From Wolbachia endosymbiont (group A) of Anomoia purmunda (lineage in GTDB: Bacteria; Pseudomonadota; Alphaproteobacteria; Rickettsiales; Anaplasmataceae), in assembly GCF_947251545.1 (NCBI RefSeq), contig NZ_OX366362.1, forward strand, positions 558,001-622,000: a DNA stretch of 64,000 nucleotides. Direction: 5' to 3'. The notes beneath the pieces were generated by a model. That model was not told the DNA's origin and did not search any database. It saw only the letters and a list, made by a program, of their open reading frames with translations. Positions 55,920 to 64,000 of the stretch are shown one piece after another (position 1 is the first letter of the stretch; each line of letters opens with the position of its first letter). The translations under genes were made by a program, and so were the position numbers.

Positions 55920-56414
55920 ATGGCTTCATCCATTATTAATAAATTTCCTATGACGAGGGAAGGTTTTGAGAATATGCAAGCCGAACTTGAAAAATTAAAG
56001 GAAGAAAAACCTTCTGTGATACAGGCTATTTCTGATGCTCGTGATCAAGGTGATTTGTCTGAAAACGCAGAGTATCATGCAGCACGGGAAAGGTTAGGTT
56101 TTATTGAAGGCCGTATAATCGAGATAGAGAATAAACTCTCACATGCGGAAGTAATAGAAGTAAAAAATTTGTCTGGTGATTCAGTAATGTTTGGTGCAAC
56201 TGTGACATTAAGCATGTTAAGTGATAATAACGGTGAAGTGGAATATGTTTATAAGGTTGTAGGTGAATATGAAGCTGATGTTTCAAAGCAGTTAATATCT
56301 ACTAGTTCACCACTTGGGAGTGCTTTAATCGGCAAAAAAGTCGGTGAATATGTGGAAGTGACAGTGCCAAATGGAGAGAAATTGTATAAAATAGTTAAGA
56401 TTGAATTTAAGTAA
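55920..56414 (+). CDS. greA: Transcription elongation factor GreA
   Basis: Rescues backtracked RNA polymerase by RNA cleavage. About 164 residues. The ATG at 55920 is chosen over a GTG at 55911 because AGGTGG lies 6 nt before it. The coiled coil EGFENMQAELEKLKEEKPSV with the tip acidic pair in DARDQGDLSENAEYHAARER and the FKBP-like domain with SPLGSALIGKKVGEYVEVTV are complete. One nucleotide-scale gap follows atpA. Confidence 0.96.
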   Translation: MASSIINKFPMTREGFENMQAELEKLKEEKPSVIQAISDARDQGDLSENAEYHAARERLGFIEGRIIEIENKLSHAEVIEVKNLSGDSVMFGATVTLSMLSDNNGEVEYVYKVVGEYEADVSKQLISTSSPLGSALIGKKVGEYVEVTVPNGEKLYKIVKIEFK

Positions 56415-56420
56415 ATTATT

Positions 56421-57065
56421 ATGGTACAGGCCACTTATGCTTCAATGAGTCTACCCGGTATTTCTTCTGTGGAAGATGTATTAGAGGATGCTCGTTCCGG
56501 TAAATTATTCATTTTAGTTGATGATGAAAGTAGAGAGAATGAAGGTGATTTAATTGTCTTAGCTGAGAAAATAAAGCCAGAACATATGGCTTTTATGGTT
56601 AGGTACGGTACAGGGGTTGTTTGCTTAGCAATGACTAAATTTCACATGAAAAGGTTGGGCCTTAATTTCATGGAAAAGAAAAATATTGGTGAAAATCATA
56701 CCGCATTTACTACATCAATTGATGCACGTTATGGCATTACAACCGGTGTTTCAGCAGAGGATAGAACGAAAACTATACATGCTGCTATCAACAAGGATGG
56801 TACTCAGGATGACATCATAACTCCAGGTCATGTTTTTCCTGTAATTGCACATAAAGGTGGGGTGGCACAACGTGCTGGTCATACTGAAGCGAGTGTTGAA
56901 ATGGCGAAGTTAGTAGGGTTTGATCATTCAGCAGTTATTTGTGAATTAGTGAATGATGATGGCTCTATGATGCGCTTACCTCAGTTACTTAAATTTGCTG
57001 AACAACATAAAATTAAGTTAACTACCATCGACAAACTTATCAGTTACGTTAAAAATTTAAACTAG
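56421..57065 (+). CDS. ribB: 3,4-dihydroxy-2-butanone-4-phosphate synthase
   Basis: Makes the four-carbon unit of riboflavin from ribulose-5-phosphate. 214 residues, RibB alone without the GTP cyclohydrolase II domain. Active-site LVDDESRENEGDLIVLAE, the TGVSAEDRTKTI loop and ITPGHVFPVIAHKGGVAQRA with GHTEASVEMAKLVG are all present. It starts 6 bp after greA, so it is likely in the same transcript. Wolbachia riboflavin supply to hosts is known from some strains; I infer only that the enzyme looks intact. Confidence 0.96.
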   Translation: MVQATYASMSLPGISSVEDVLEDARSGKLFILVDDESRENEGDLIVLAEKIKPEHMAFMVRYGTGVVCLAMTKFHMKRLGLNFMEKKNIGENHTAFTTSIDARYGITTGVSAEDRTKTIHAAINKDGTQDDIITPGHVFPVIAHKGGVAQRAGHTEASVEMAKLVGFDHSAVICELVNDDGSMMRLPQLLKFAEQHKIKLTTIDKLISYVKNLN

Positions 57066-57136
57066 CGTTTATAAATTTGTATAATTTAAGTGTTAAAATA
57101 TAGAATTCCTATAAATTATACAAGCACAGAATTTTC

Positions 57137-58417
57137 ATGTTTAGAATTGCTAAGTTTTTGACCTTATTGTTCTTTTTTGCATATTATAATAATGCTTACT
57201 CTATTAACATTATTAGAGATAGTGAAGTGGAAGCAATAGTGAAAGAGCTAGCGCAACCTTTATTTTCTGCTGCAGATATTGATCATGAGCAAATAAAAGT
57301 TTTTATAATTAATGACAATTCGATTAATGCTTTTGTAATTAACAATAACAGTATTTTCATTCATTTAGGACTTTTACAATATTCGGCTAAACCTTATGTC
57401 CTGCTTGGTATATTAGCACATGAGATTGTTCACATATCTGCTGGTCATATATTGCAAATGAGTAGTGCTATGGGTTATTTTCAATCGATAGCAATGATTA
57501 GTTATATGGTAGGATTAGTTTCTAGTATTATCATTAACCCTCAGGTTGCTGGTGCAATTTTGCTTAGTGGTGTAGCGTTTAGTTCAAGGCTATTTTTTAA
57601 CTATTCTCAAGAGCAAGAAAGTGTAGCAGATAGCTATGCTTTAAGGTATCTTGATGAATCTGGCTATGATAATTCAGGTATGAAAGAGATTTTTGATTAT
57701 TTTAAAAGTATTGAGCATGAGAACACCGAGGAATATTTCCGTACTCACCCACTTAGTGAGAAACGTATATTTGCTGTACAGAATTATAAGGTCAAAAACA
57801 ACGTAAAACCAATTTTTGCGGATAAGTTACTAAAGTTTGAGCGTGTGGTTGCAAAGCTAGACTCTTTCTTTGCTCCTATTCATGTGTTATCTAATAAATA
57901 TGAAAATAATTTTGAGTATGTAAATGCTATAGTTTGCTATAGGCAAGGAAAGATAGAAGAGGCTATTGCTAAAGTTAATTCATTGATTCAAGAGTCACGC
58001 AATGACCCATACCTATATGAATTAAAAGCACAAATGCTATACAAGGCCGGAAATTTAAGTGAAGCAATAAAAATGTATGAGGAATCGCTTAGGTATTTAT
58101 CTGAGAAGAATAGTTATTTAGTAAAACTTGCATTATCTCATACTTTATTATTACACAGTGATGCAAAAAAGGCGATTTTTTACCTGGAGCAGATTTTGAA
58201 TGTAGAACCAAATAACGCTTTTGTCTGGAAATATTTAAGCATTGCATATAAATGTGAAGCTGATACGGCAATGCATTATTTTGCCTTGACAAAAAAGGCT
58301 TGTATTGAAGGTGATTTAAAGCAATTTACAAAATATGCTGAGCTAGCTGTTAAAACTCTACCAAAAGATAGCCCTTATTTGTTGCAAGTTGAAGATATGA
58401 AGCAATTTAATGGATAA
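57137..58417 (+). CDS. M48-family metalloprotease with TPR repeats (BepA-like)
   Basis: 426 residues. A signal peptide or N-terminal anchor (residues 1-22, LTLLFFFAYYNNAYS), then a zinc protease domain with LAHEIVHISAGH (HExxH at about residue 96) and the third ligand Glu in EQESVADSYALRYL. The C-terminal part holds TPR helices (IVCYRQGKIEEAIAKVNSLI, KAQMLYKAGNLSEAIKMYEE). This matches periplasmic BepA/YfgC-type proteases that check outer-membrane protein assembly. Role here is inferred from family. Confidence 0.88.
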   Translation: MFRIAKFLTLLFFFAYYNNAYSINIIRDSEVEAIVKELAQPLFSAADIDHEQIKVFIINDNSINAFVINNNSIFIHLGLLQYSAKPYVLLGILAHEIVHISAGHILQMSSAMGYFQSIAMISYMVGLVSSIIINPQVAGAILLSGVAFSSRLFFNYSQEQESVADSYALRYLDESGYDNSGMKEIFDYFKSIEHENTEEYFRTHPLSEKRIFAVQNYKVKNNVKPIFADKLLKFERVVAKLDSFFAPIHVLSNKYENNFEYVNAIVCYRQGKIEEAIAKVNSLIQESRNDPYLYELKAQMLYKAGNLSEAIKMYEESLRYLSEKNSYLVKLALSHTLLLHSDAKKAIFYLEQILNVEPNNAFVWKYLSIAYKCEADTAMHYFALTKKACIEGDLKQFTKYAELAVKTLPKDSPYLLQVEDMKQFNG

Positions 58418-58444
58418 CAAAAAAGGATTTCTGCACTTTTTGGG

Positions 58445-58774
58445 TTATTTTTGTCCACACTTTTCCAACATAGTTTTTGCTTCATCGCTTACGTTGGGCA
58501 TAATTTTCGTTATGATAGTTTTAGCGCCAAAAAATACACCACAGAACATGCCTAGAGCAAAGAGGGCTGGCCACGGCATCCTGCCAAATATTGCAAGCAA
58601 AGCTGCACCAATTATTACTACCGTCATAAGTGGACCGCCTATCCCCCAAACATAACCAATAATATTGCATATTACTTTAGTTGTGTCATCCATATCAGGG
58701 TCAGCTGCATAACCTGAGAAAGAGAAAAGCAATACTACACAAAAAACACCAAAAAATCCTATTATAGAGCTCAT
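58445..58774 (-). CDS. virB2: VirB2/TrbC-family type IV secretion pilin-like protein
   Basis: 109 residues. Signal sequence (residues 1-23, ending SGYAAD), a charged segment with ICNIIGYVWGIGGPLMTVVI (span one) and AALLAIFGRMPWPALFALGM / FCGVFFGAKTII (span two), and a short basic tail. Two spans separated by a short Gly/Pro-rich loop are the layout of VirB2 pilins. It is alone, convergent to the M48 gene, and no other vir gene is near. Anaplasmataceae often have dispersed or repeated virB2 genes. Confidence 0.8.
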   Translation of the reverse strand: MSSIIGFFGVFCVVLLFSFSGYAADPDMDDTTKVICNIIGYVWGIGGPLMTVVIIGAALLAIFGRMPWPALFALGMFCGVFFGAKTIITKIMPNVSDEAKTMLEKCGQK

Positions 58775-58869
58775 TTTTTTGCCTCTAAATAATAAATTAA
58801 CGCAAACCTAAACCTACACATATTTTTATTTTAAAGTAAAAATTATAATTTGTCCATACATAAGTGTTG

Positions 58870-59604
58870 CTACATAAATAACCCACCATTAATGTTAAGC
58901 ACATGCCCTGTTATATATTTTGCTTCATCACTTGCTAAAAATAAGACCCCTGCTGCTATTTCTTCCCCTGTTCCCATTCTTTTCATTGGAATATTATCTA
59001 ATATTTTTCCCTTTTGTACTTCATTTAAAACTTCAGTCATTTTAGTATCTATAAACCCAGGAGCAATACAATTTACTGTTATATTACGACTTGCAACTTC
59101 TTTTGCTATAGATTTACTCATAGCTATTATTCCAGCTTTAGACGCTGCATAATTTGCTTGCCCGGCGTTTCCTGTTAGCCCTATTATTGAGGAAATATTT
59201 ATAATTCTTCCCCAATTATTCTTAATTAGTTTCCTGCATGCTTCTCTACTCAGCTTAAATGTAGAACTCAAGTTAATATCAATTACTTTTTGCCATGCTT
59301 CATCTGTCATTCTCAATAATAAACTGTCTTGCGTAATGCCCGCATTGCATACAAGCCCGTCAAAGCCTTCCATCAACTCACTTGCTCTGTTTACTAGTTG
59401 ATTTACTTGCTCAGCATTTGATAAATCACAAGGGAGTACGTGCATATTTTTTTCATATTGTTTAGCAACTTCTTCGAGCACTTCTTTTTTTGTGCCAGAA
59501 ATACATAAAGTTGCTCCGGTTTTGTGCATAATTTTTACAATTGCTTGCCCTATTCCGCCTGATGCGCCAGTGATCAGGAACTTTCTGCTTTCCAATTTAA
59601 GCAT
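58870..59604 (-). CDS. fabG: 3-oxoacyl-[acyl-carrier-protein] reductase
   Basis: Reduces 3-oxoacyl-ACP in fatty acid elongation. 244 residues, classical SDR. TGASGGIGQAIVKIMHKTGA cofactor loop, LVCNAGITQDSLLLRMTDEA, INISSIIGLTGNAGQANYAA with the catalytic Ser and the YAASKAG Tyr/Lys pair, and APGFIDTKMTEVL. The C-terminus YITGHVLNINGGLFM is typical of FabG. Divergent from the HlyD gene. Confidence 0.97.
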   Translation of the reverse strand: MLKLESRKFLITGASGGIGQAIVKIMHKTGATLCISGTKKEVLEEVAKQYEKNMHVLPCDLSNAEQVNQLVNRASELMEGFDGLVCNAGITQDSLLLRMTDEAWQKVIDINLSSTFKLSREACRKLIKNNWGRIINISSIIGLTGNAGQANYAASKAGIIAMSKSIAKEVASRNITVNCIAPGFIDTKMTEVLNEVQKGKILDNIPMKRMGTGEEIAAGVLFLASDEAKYITGHVLNINGGLFM

Positions 59605-59864
59605 AATAACTTTATATTATCTTAATTCCTAACAGAATATTGACTGGTTGGCAATAGATTTCTTACATAATATAAGTAACTCAGATATTCACAAGAAAAA
59701 GTTATAATAAAGTTAAACGTCAAAAAATTTTAAAAACATAGTTGATGCAGGAATTGTTACTAAATAGTTTATTCTGGTGCTCTACAGTCTAAATGGAATG
59801 CTTAAATTATAGATTCTTTGTTTTTGTATGTTATCTTGAGTTAACACAAATTCACAGTAGTATT

Positions 59865-61385
59865 ATGATAAGTAAGTTAAAAAAGCTTAGCGCTGGATTT
59901 TCTTTGACAGGCTTGATTGGCCATGGTGATAATATAAATATGCAAGGAGCAAAAAATAAAAAGAAGAAGTACCCAAAATTTTTGGATAAGACGTTTGCGT
60001 TGATTGATGCAGTGATAAATTTTATTTTAAAACGCGAAAGTAATAACGTAAATGAAGTCCTGAAAGTAACATGGGGGCCACTATCTTTTGGTCTGATAGT
60101 GATACTCATCTTTTTTGGAATAGGCGGTATTTGGTCGGCTATAGCTCCAATTGACGGTGCGGTGCATGCAAGTGGAGAAGTTATTGTATCTTCAAATAGA
60201 AAAATAGTTCAACACTTGGGCGGAGGAATAATAAGCAAAATTTTAGTAAAAGAGGGCCAAGTAGTTAAAAAAGATGAGCCCCTAGTTTTGTTGAGTGATG
60301 TTAACGAGAAGGCGAATTTAAGTATCATCAAAGAGAAGCTCTTATCATTTTTAGCAACAGAAGCAAGGCTTCTTGCAATCAGAGGAGATTTAGACACGCT
60401 CGAGTTTCCTGATGGGGTTAAAAAATTATCTCACGATGAACTTGTAAATAAAGCGATAAAGAATCAAGTAAAGTTGTTCAACTCTCAGAGAAAGAGCATA
60501 TTGGGAAAAACAGACATACTGCAACAACGTATAAAGCAGTTAAATGATGAATTAGCGGGGTTAAACTTTCAACTAAATGCAGCTCATAAGCAATATGACT
60601 TGATAACTGAGGAGTTGGAAACAAAAAGACAATTACTTGATAGTGGCCATATAAGCAAACCACACATTTTAGCTTTAGAAAAGCAGTTTGCTGAAATTGA
60701 AGGCAGAGTTGGACATTACCGTTCTGCAATATCTCAAGTGCAGCAAAAAATTGGAGAGAACGAATTAGAAATTATAAACGTGAGAAATGATTCTCAAGAA
60801 AGAGCAAACGCTGAACTTAAGGAAGTTAGTACGTCTATTGCAGACTTGAAAGAGAGGCTGATGGTTGCTGAAGATTCACTGGCACGTACAATAATTAAAT
60901 CCCCTCAAGATGGGATAGTCACAGATATAAGATACCACACTGAAGGTGGTGTTATACAATCTGGAGTTCCGATCATGAGCGTAGTGCCATCTGATGATGA
61001 CCTAATAATAGATGCTAAAATTCAGACCAGAAACATAGAAGAAATACTGTCAGCACAAAAGAAAGATAGCAACATAGTCTCTATTGATGGGCTAGAAGGG
61101 CTAAAGGTTAAAGTCCGGTTAAGTGCTTACAGTGCACGTCGTTTAAGTTTAATTAATGGTATAGCAAGCAATATTTCTCCCGATGCCCTTGATGATCCAA
61201 GGCTAGGGCGTTATTATTCAGTACGCGTAGTGATACCAAAACCAGAGCTTGCTCAGTTTAAAAACGTATACCTATACCCTGGTATGCCAGCAGAAGTGTA
61301 CATAGTTACTCAATCCCGTACTCTTTTATCATTCTTGTTTACGCCTATAATTGCAACAGTCGATAGGTCTTTTATAGAAAGGTAG
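59865..61385 (+). CDS. HlyD-family type I secretion membrane fusion protein
   Basis: Periplasmic adaptor joining an ABC exporter to TolC. The start at 59865 (MISKLKKLSAG) is preferred to 59793, whose extra 24 codons look like non-coding sequence. A membrane span lies at about residues 73-95 (GPLSFGLIVILIFFGIGGIW). The biotinyl-like half motifs follow: APIDGAVHASGEVIVSSNRK, HLGGGIISKILVKEGQVVKK, then a long coiled coil (about 145-330) and IKSPQDGIVTDIRYHTEGGV. The C-terminal YLYPGMPAEVYIVT is the HlyD signature. About 506 residues; no ABC gene lies next to it. Confidence 0.92.
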   Translation: MISKLKKLSAGFSLTGLIGHGDNINMQGAKNKKKKYPKFLDKTFALIDAVINFILKRESNNVNEVLKVTWGPLSFGLIVILIFFGIGGIWSAIAPIDGAVHASGEVIVSSNRKIVQHLGGGIISKILVKEGQVVKKDEPLVLLSDVNEKANLSIIKEKLLSFLATEARLLAIRGDLDTLEFPDGVKKLSHDELVNKAIKNQVKLFNSQRKSILGKTDILQQRIKQLNDELAGLNFQLNAAHKQYDLITEELETKRQLLDSGHISKPHILALEKQFAEIEGRVGHYRSAISQVQQKIGENELEIINVRNDSQERANAELKEVSTSIADLKERLMVAEDSLARTIIKSPQDGIVTDIRYHTEGGVIQSGVPIMSVVPSDDDLIIDAKIQTRNIEEILSAQKKDSNIVSIDGLEGLKVKVRLSAYSARRLSLINGIASNISPDALDDPRLGRYYSVRVVIPKPELAQFKNVYLYPGMPAEVYIVTQSRTLLSFLFTPIIATVDRSFIER

Positions 61386-61480
61386 CTCACTCGTTAAAGT
61401 AGTAGTGAAAGTGCCGTAATAAAATTTAGGTACATAATTAGACAATAGGCTTCTTGCACTACCTCCCAGTGTCATTCAAT

Positions 61481-61935
61481 AGAAACGAAAAACCTACTTG
61501 ACACACTCCGCCAGCCCCCTTATCATGGTACTGAAGCTATTTATTTATCTTCGCAATCTGCAGATTAAAACGACAAAGGGAACTTTGTATTTGGCGTAAA
61601 TCATGCTTAATTTTTTGCACTATGTGCACCTCATGTCTTTATAAAACTTTTAGGTTTCTACCTATACAAGCAGAAACGCGCTTATAAAGCGTTCAAGACA
61701 TCAAAAGACGTCAAATAGAACAAGGGAGAATTTGAATACTGGCTACCCTGGGGATTCTTTGCCTTTTTTTTCTGCCTAGTAAATTTCTTAAACATTTATA
61801 GCTAAGGTTAGTTGCATTTAAAAGCAGCTAAATTGCAGTGCTTAAGACTTAAAAAACGCCAATACTGAAAATAGACAATGACTAGGGCTTCTTTTGCCTT
61901 TTTTTCGTTTGGTAAATTTCTTAATATTTATGGCT
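61481..61935 (+). repeat. Long dispersed element, copy 3 (candidate non-coding RNA unit)
   Basis: About 455 bp, very similar to copy 2 and slightly less to copy 1. The same promoter pair, mini-ORF of 24 codons (MVLKLFIYLR...TLYLA), hairpins and doubled T-tract block are present. It starts about 95 bp after the hlyD-like gene. The palindromic cluster with the IS4 element follows. Confidence 0.85.
61498..61526 (+). promoter_or_regulatory. Sigma70-type promoter of long element, copy 3
   Basis: TTGACA at 61498-61503 and TATCAT at 61521-61526, spacer 17 bp, as in the other two copies. Confidence 0.65.
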
Positions 61936-61949
61936 AAAAGAGCCCAAGA

Positions 61950-62191
61950 GAGGTGTCATTCCAGTGCTCCTTTTTTTGTCATCCGAGTAGCTGACACTGG
62001 GATCTAGCCTTTATTATGTAGCCACTTGGTTGAAATTAAGTCTTCTGGATCCAAGTAGTCAGGGCACTCGGATGACACCATTCTTTTTCCTGGATCCCAG
62101 TGTCTGGGCACTGGGATGACACTATCATAAGGTGAATCTGGATCCCAGTGTCAGCTACTTGGATGACATCATAGGGACACTGCCCTGACAA
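61950..62191. repeat. Palindromic repeat cluster left of the IS4 element
   Basis: Units GTGTCATTCCAGTGC, GTAGCTGACACTGGGATC, a CTGGATCCCAGTG-TCTGGG-CACTGGGATGACAC palindrome at about 62091-62122, and AGTGTCAGCTACTTGGATGACATC. The cluster continues on the other side of the IS4 element at 63639, so the element inserted into it. Nothing else is seen between the hlyD-like gene and the transposase apart from copy 3. Confidence 0.85.
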
Positions 62192-63638
62192 CCATACGCG
62201 TCAAGTTAAGGAAAAGTGTAAGTAAAATTGATAGAGTGAAGGAAAAGAATAAGGTATAAGTTCTCTTGGATATGTGAATGAGAGAACTTACAATGGACAG
62301 AATAGCTTGCTTATCAAAAGACCTCAATGAATTCTTTAATGAAAAAGCAGACGAAATATCAATTGCAGTAGGTTTTATAAAAAGAAAGAGAAAACTTAAT
62401 GGCTCATCATTCATAAAAGCTATGGTTTTTGGTAACATAGGAGTTGGTGATTGCAGCATAGAAACAATGTGCCAATTGCTAAATGAAGACTCGATAGAAA
62501 TTACAAAACAGGGTTTGGATTTTAGATTTACTGAAGAAGCAGTGGAATTTATGAAAAGAATGTATAATGAATCTTTAGTTTTATTTAAAAACAGCTTACA
62601 GGTTGATTGCAGAATTTTGAAGCAATTTAGAAGCATTAAGCTATTGGATAGTAGCTATATTAGCCTGCCTAGTAGCATGGAAGATATGTACAAAGGATAT
62701 GGGAGTAGCTATAGAGATTGTGAGAGTAATACCAAATCAGGAATAAAGCTGCAGTTAGTCTTTGATTACCTGAACCAAGCGCTAGATAAGTTAAATTTAA
62801 TAGAAGGAATAAGGTCGGATCAAGGTTATAGGGATTATCTGAACGGTTTATCAGCCAATGATTTGCTAATATTTGATTTGTGCTACTTTGTGCCTAGTTC
62901 TTTTAAACAGATTGATGAAGCAGGTGCATATTTTGTTAGTCGTTATAAGTCTGATACCAATATATATGATATAGAAACAAATCAAAAAATAGAGTTGTTG
63001 GAATGTTTAGAAGGTCAATCCCTTCTAGAGATGGAAGTGCTATTAGGAAAAGAAGTAAAAATTAAAGTGAGAATTATATGTCAAAAATTAACTGAAGAAC
63101 AGTCTATAATTAGAAGAAGAAGGGCTAATAAGTTAGCAAAATCACATGGATATACATCTTCTCAAAAGAATCAAAAATTGCTGGATTGGTCGATATTCAT
63201 AACTAACGTTCCAGAGAGTAAAATCAGCGCTGAACAAGTATTAACAGTTTACAGGGTAAGATGGCAGATTGAATTATTATTTAAATTGTATAAGAGTCAC
63301 ATCAGGCTTGACGAACTTAAAGGAAAACCATACAGAGTATTATGTGAACTATACGCTAAATTGTGCGCAATTCTTATATTTCATGGAATAGTTGGTTGTA
63401 TAAAACTGAAAGAGAATACAGAGCTGAGTTTAACAAAGGCATTCATTGAATTAAAAAGAAGGATTAGGGAGTTGTTTTTAGCGTTAAGCAGTAAAATTAA
63501 TAATTTGAGAATTTTCCTGAAAAAACTTACCACAGACTGGTCACAATTTTCTGTGAAAGATAGATATAGAAAAACTAGAGTATCCACCTTAAGTTCATTG
63601 AATTTTCTTACCCTTGCTTCTTAACTTGACGCGTATGG
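62192..63638 (+). mobile_element. IS4-family insertion sequence, apparently complete
   Basis: 1447 bp with 19-bp perfect terminal inverted repeats (62192-62210 CCATACGCGTCAAGTTAAG and its complement at 63620-63638). It is flanked by a 9-bp direct repeat CCCTGACAA (62183-62191 and 63639-63647), a target-site duplication of the size typical for the family. Its single transposase gene is uninterrupted. Confidence 0.93.
62278..63624 (+). CDS. IS4-family transposase
   Basis: 448 residues, DDE recombinase. The N-terminal region has FIKAMVFGNIGVGDCSIETM; the first catalytic Asp is likely in IKLLDSSYISLP near residue 121, the second in the EGIRSDQGYRD region or LIFDLCYF, and the Y-(2)-R-(3)-E-(6)-K signature reads YRVRWQIELLFKLYKS near residue 325. 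An ATG at 62293 is an alternative start. The frame is intact, so the element could be active. Confidence 0.92.
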   Translation: MRELTMDRIACLSKDLNEFFNEKADEISIAVGFIKRKRKLNGSSFIKAMVFGNIGVGDCSIETMCQLLNEDSIEITKQGLDFRFTEEAVEFMKRMYNESLVLFKNSLQVDCRILKQFRSIKLLDSSYISLPSSMEDMYKGYGSSYRDCESNTKSGIKLQLVFDYLNQALDKLNLIEGIRSDQGYRDYLNGLSANDLLIFDLCYFVPSSFKQIDEAGAYFVSRYKSDTNIYDIETNQKIELLECLEGQSLLEMEVLLGKEVKIKVRIICQKLTEEQSIIRRRRANKLAKSHGYTSSQKNQKLLDWSIFITNVPESKISAEQVLTVYRVRWQIELLFKLYKSHIRLDELKGKPYRVLCELYAKLCAILIFHGIVGCIKLKENTELSLTKAFIELKRRIRELFLALSSKINNLRIFLKKLTTDWSQFSVKDRYRKTRVSTLSSLNFLTLAS

Positions 63639-64000
63639 CCCTGACAACCGTCATCCCGCTACTTGTTAGCTGATGAGATACCGCGAATGAATCGCGGTAT
63701 GACGGTTCGCGGCGGCATGACGATAAGGTTTATACCTTGTCATCCCAGTGCTTGACACTGGGATCCAGCTTTCTTTATAAATTCACCAAAAGTGCTTCAT
63801 TCTATAACGCAAAACCCATACTCACCAAATCCAATGCATTACTTGCAATTAAGTTTCCTGGATCCCAGTGTCTGGGCACTGGGATGACAGCTAGCCTGAC
63901 AATCGTCATCCCGCTACGTGTTAGCGGGATCTATGCTTTGAGATACTGCGAATGAATCGCGGTATGACGGTTAAGTAAGGGATCTATGCTAAGAGATGCC
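63639..64000. repeat. Palindromic repeat cluster right of the IS4 element
   Basis: CGTCATCCCGCTACTTGTTAGC, ACCGCGAATGAATCGCGGT (a palindrome at about 63682-63702, again at about 63946-63966), and the composite unit 63738-63890 of two CCCAGTG palindromes around a ~90 bp spacer that is the reverse complement of 36437-36527. The cluster runs to the end of the window. No gene is visible. Confidence 0.85.

Noticed and set aside
62169..62636. 155-codon minus-strand frame at the start of the IS4 element
   Set aside because: Antisense to the transposase, with no start context or domain.

Overview
This window is almost certainly from a Wolbachia chromosome (Alphaproteobacteria, Rickettsiales, Anaplasmataceae). 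The evidence is strong AT-richness, short overlapping housekeeping operons, a fused S10-spc-alpha ribosomal cluster headed by tuf and lacking rpmD and rpmJ, ankyrin genes, PD-(D/E)XK (Rpn-type) nuclease genes, a VirB2-type pilin gene apart from other vir genes, several IS families, and many short palindromes of the form CATCCCAGTG...CACTGGGAT, which are typical of Wolbachia. I cannot assign a supergroup by eye.

Layout. 0-5.7 kb: rpsI-rplM (minus), then tolC, a PopZ/DUF2497-like gene, rlmE, a long repeat region and pgk. 5.9-11 kb is an accessory pocket: an IS5-family element that cut off the 5' end of an ankyrin gene, a small membrane protein gene, a decayed ankyrin remnant, a double-HTH regulator, a ligA fragment ending at an IS110 element, and the IS110 transposase. 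11-22 kb: a porin-like beta-barrel, a PAS plus degenerate GGDEF protein, fabI, secD, hemC-murB, an Rpn-like nuclease, glmS and yajC, then tRNA-Asp. 22.7-34 kb: rpsB-tsf-pyrH-frr-(repeat)-uppS-cdsA, a zf-CHCC protein, coaD, tRNA-Phe, a secreted class I amidotransferase-like (C26) hydrolase, a ubiquinone hydroxylase, dnaG and an ankyrin/TM protein. 34-38.7 kb: glpX, a gene broken into three frames, a membrane protein and carA. 38.8-57 kb: tRNA-Tyr, tRNA-Gly, tuf and about 27 ribosomal or associated genes through secY, adk, rpoA and rplQ, then a YraN homologue, atpH-atpA, greA and ribB. 57-64 kb: an M48/TPR protease, a VirB2-like pilin, fabG, an HlyD-type adaptor, a third copy of a long repeat, and an intact IS4-family element inside palindromic repeats.

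Functions. Most genes are core: translation, cell-envelope precursors (glmS, murB, uppS, cdsA), fatty acid synthesis (fabI, fabG), CoA, haem and riboflavin steps, protein export (secD, yajC, secY), the F1 ATPase and replication priming. TolC and an HlyD-type adaptor are two of the three parts of a type I secretion system; the ABC transporter is not in the window.

The observations most worth a second look are: (1) a ~450-480 bp element present three times, always in the same orientation, each copy carrying a conserved TTGACA-17 bp-TATCAT promoter and several hairpins, a candidate multicopy non-coding RNA; (2) a structured non-coding leader upstream of the IS110 transposase that could be a bridge RNA; (3) a palindromic repeat inserted in frame within carA; (4) composite palindrome-spacer-palindrome units present in inverted orientation far apart; (5) several genes caught in decay (ligA, two ankyrin genes, and the three-frame gene at 35.2-36.2 kb). 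I saw no CRISPR array, no rRNA gene and no intact prophage.
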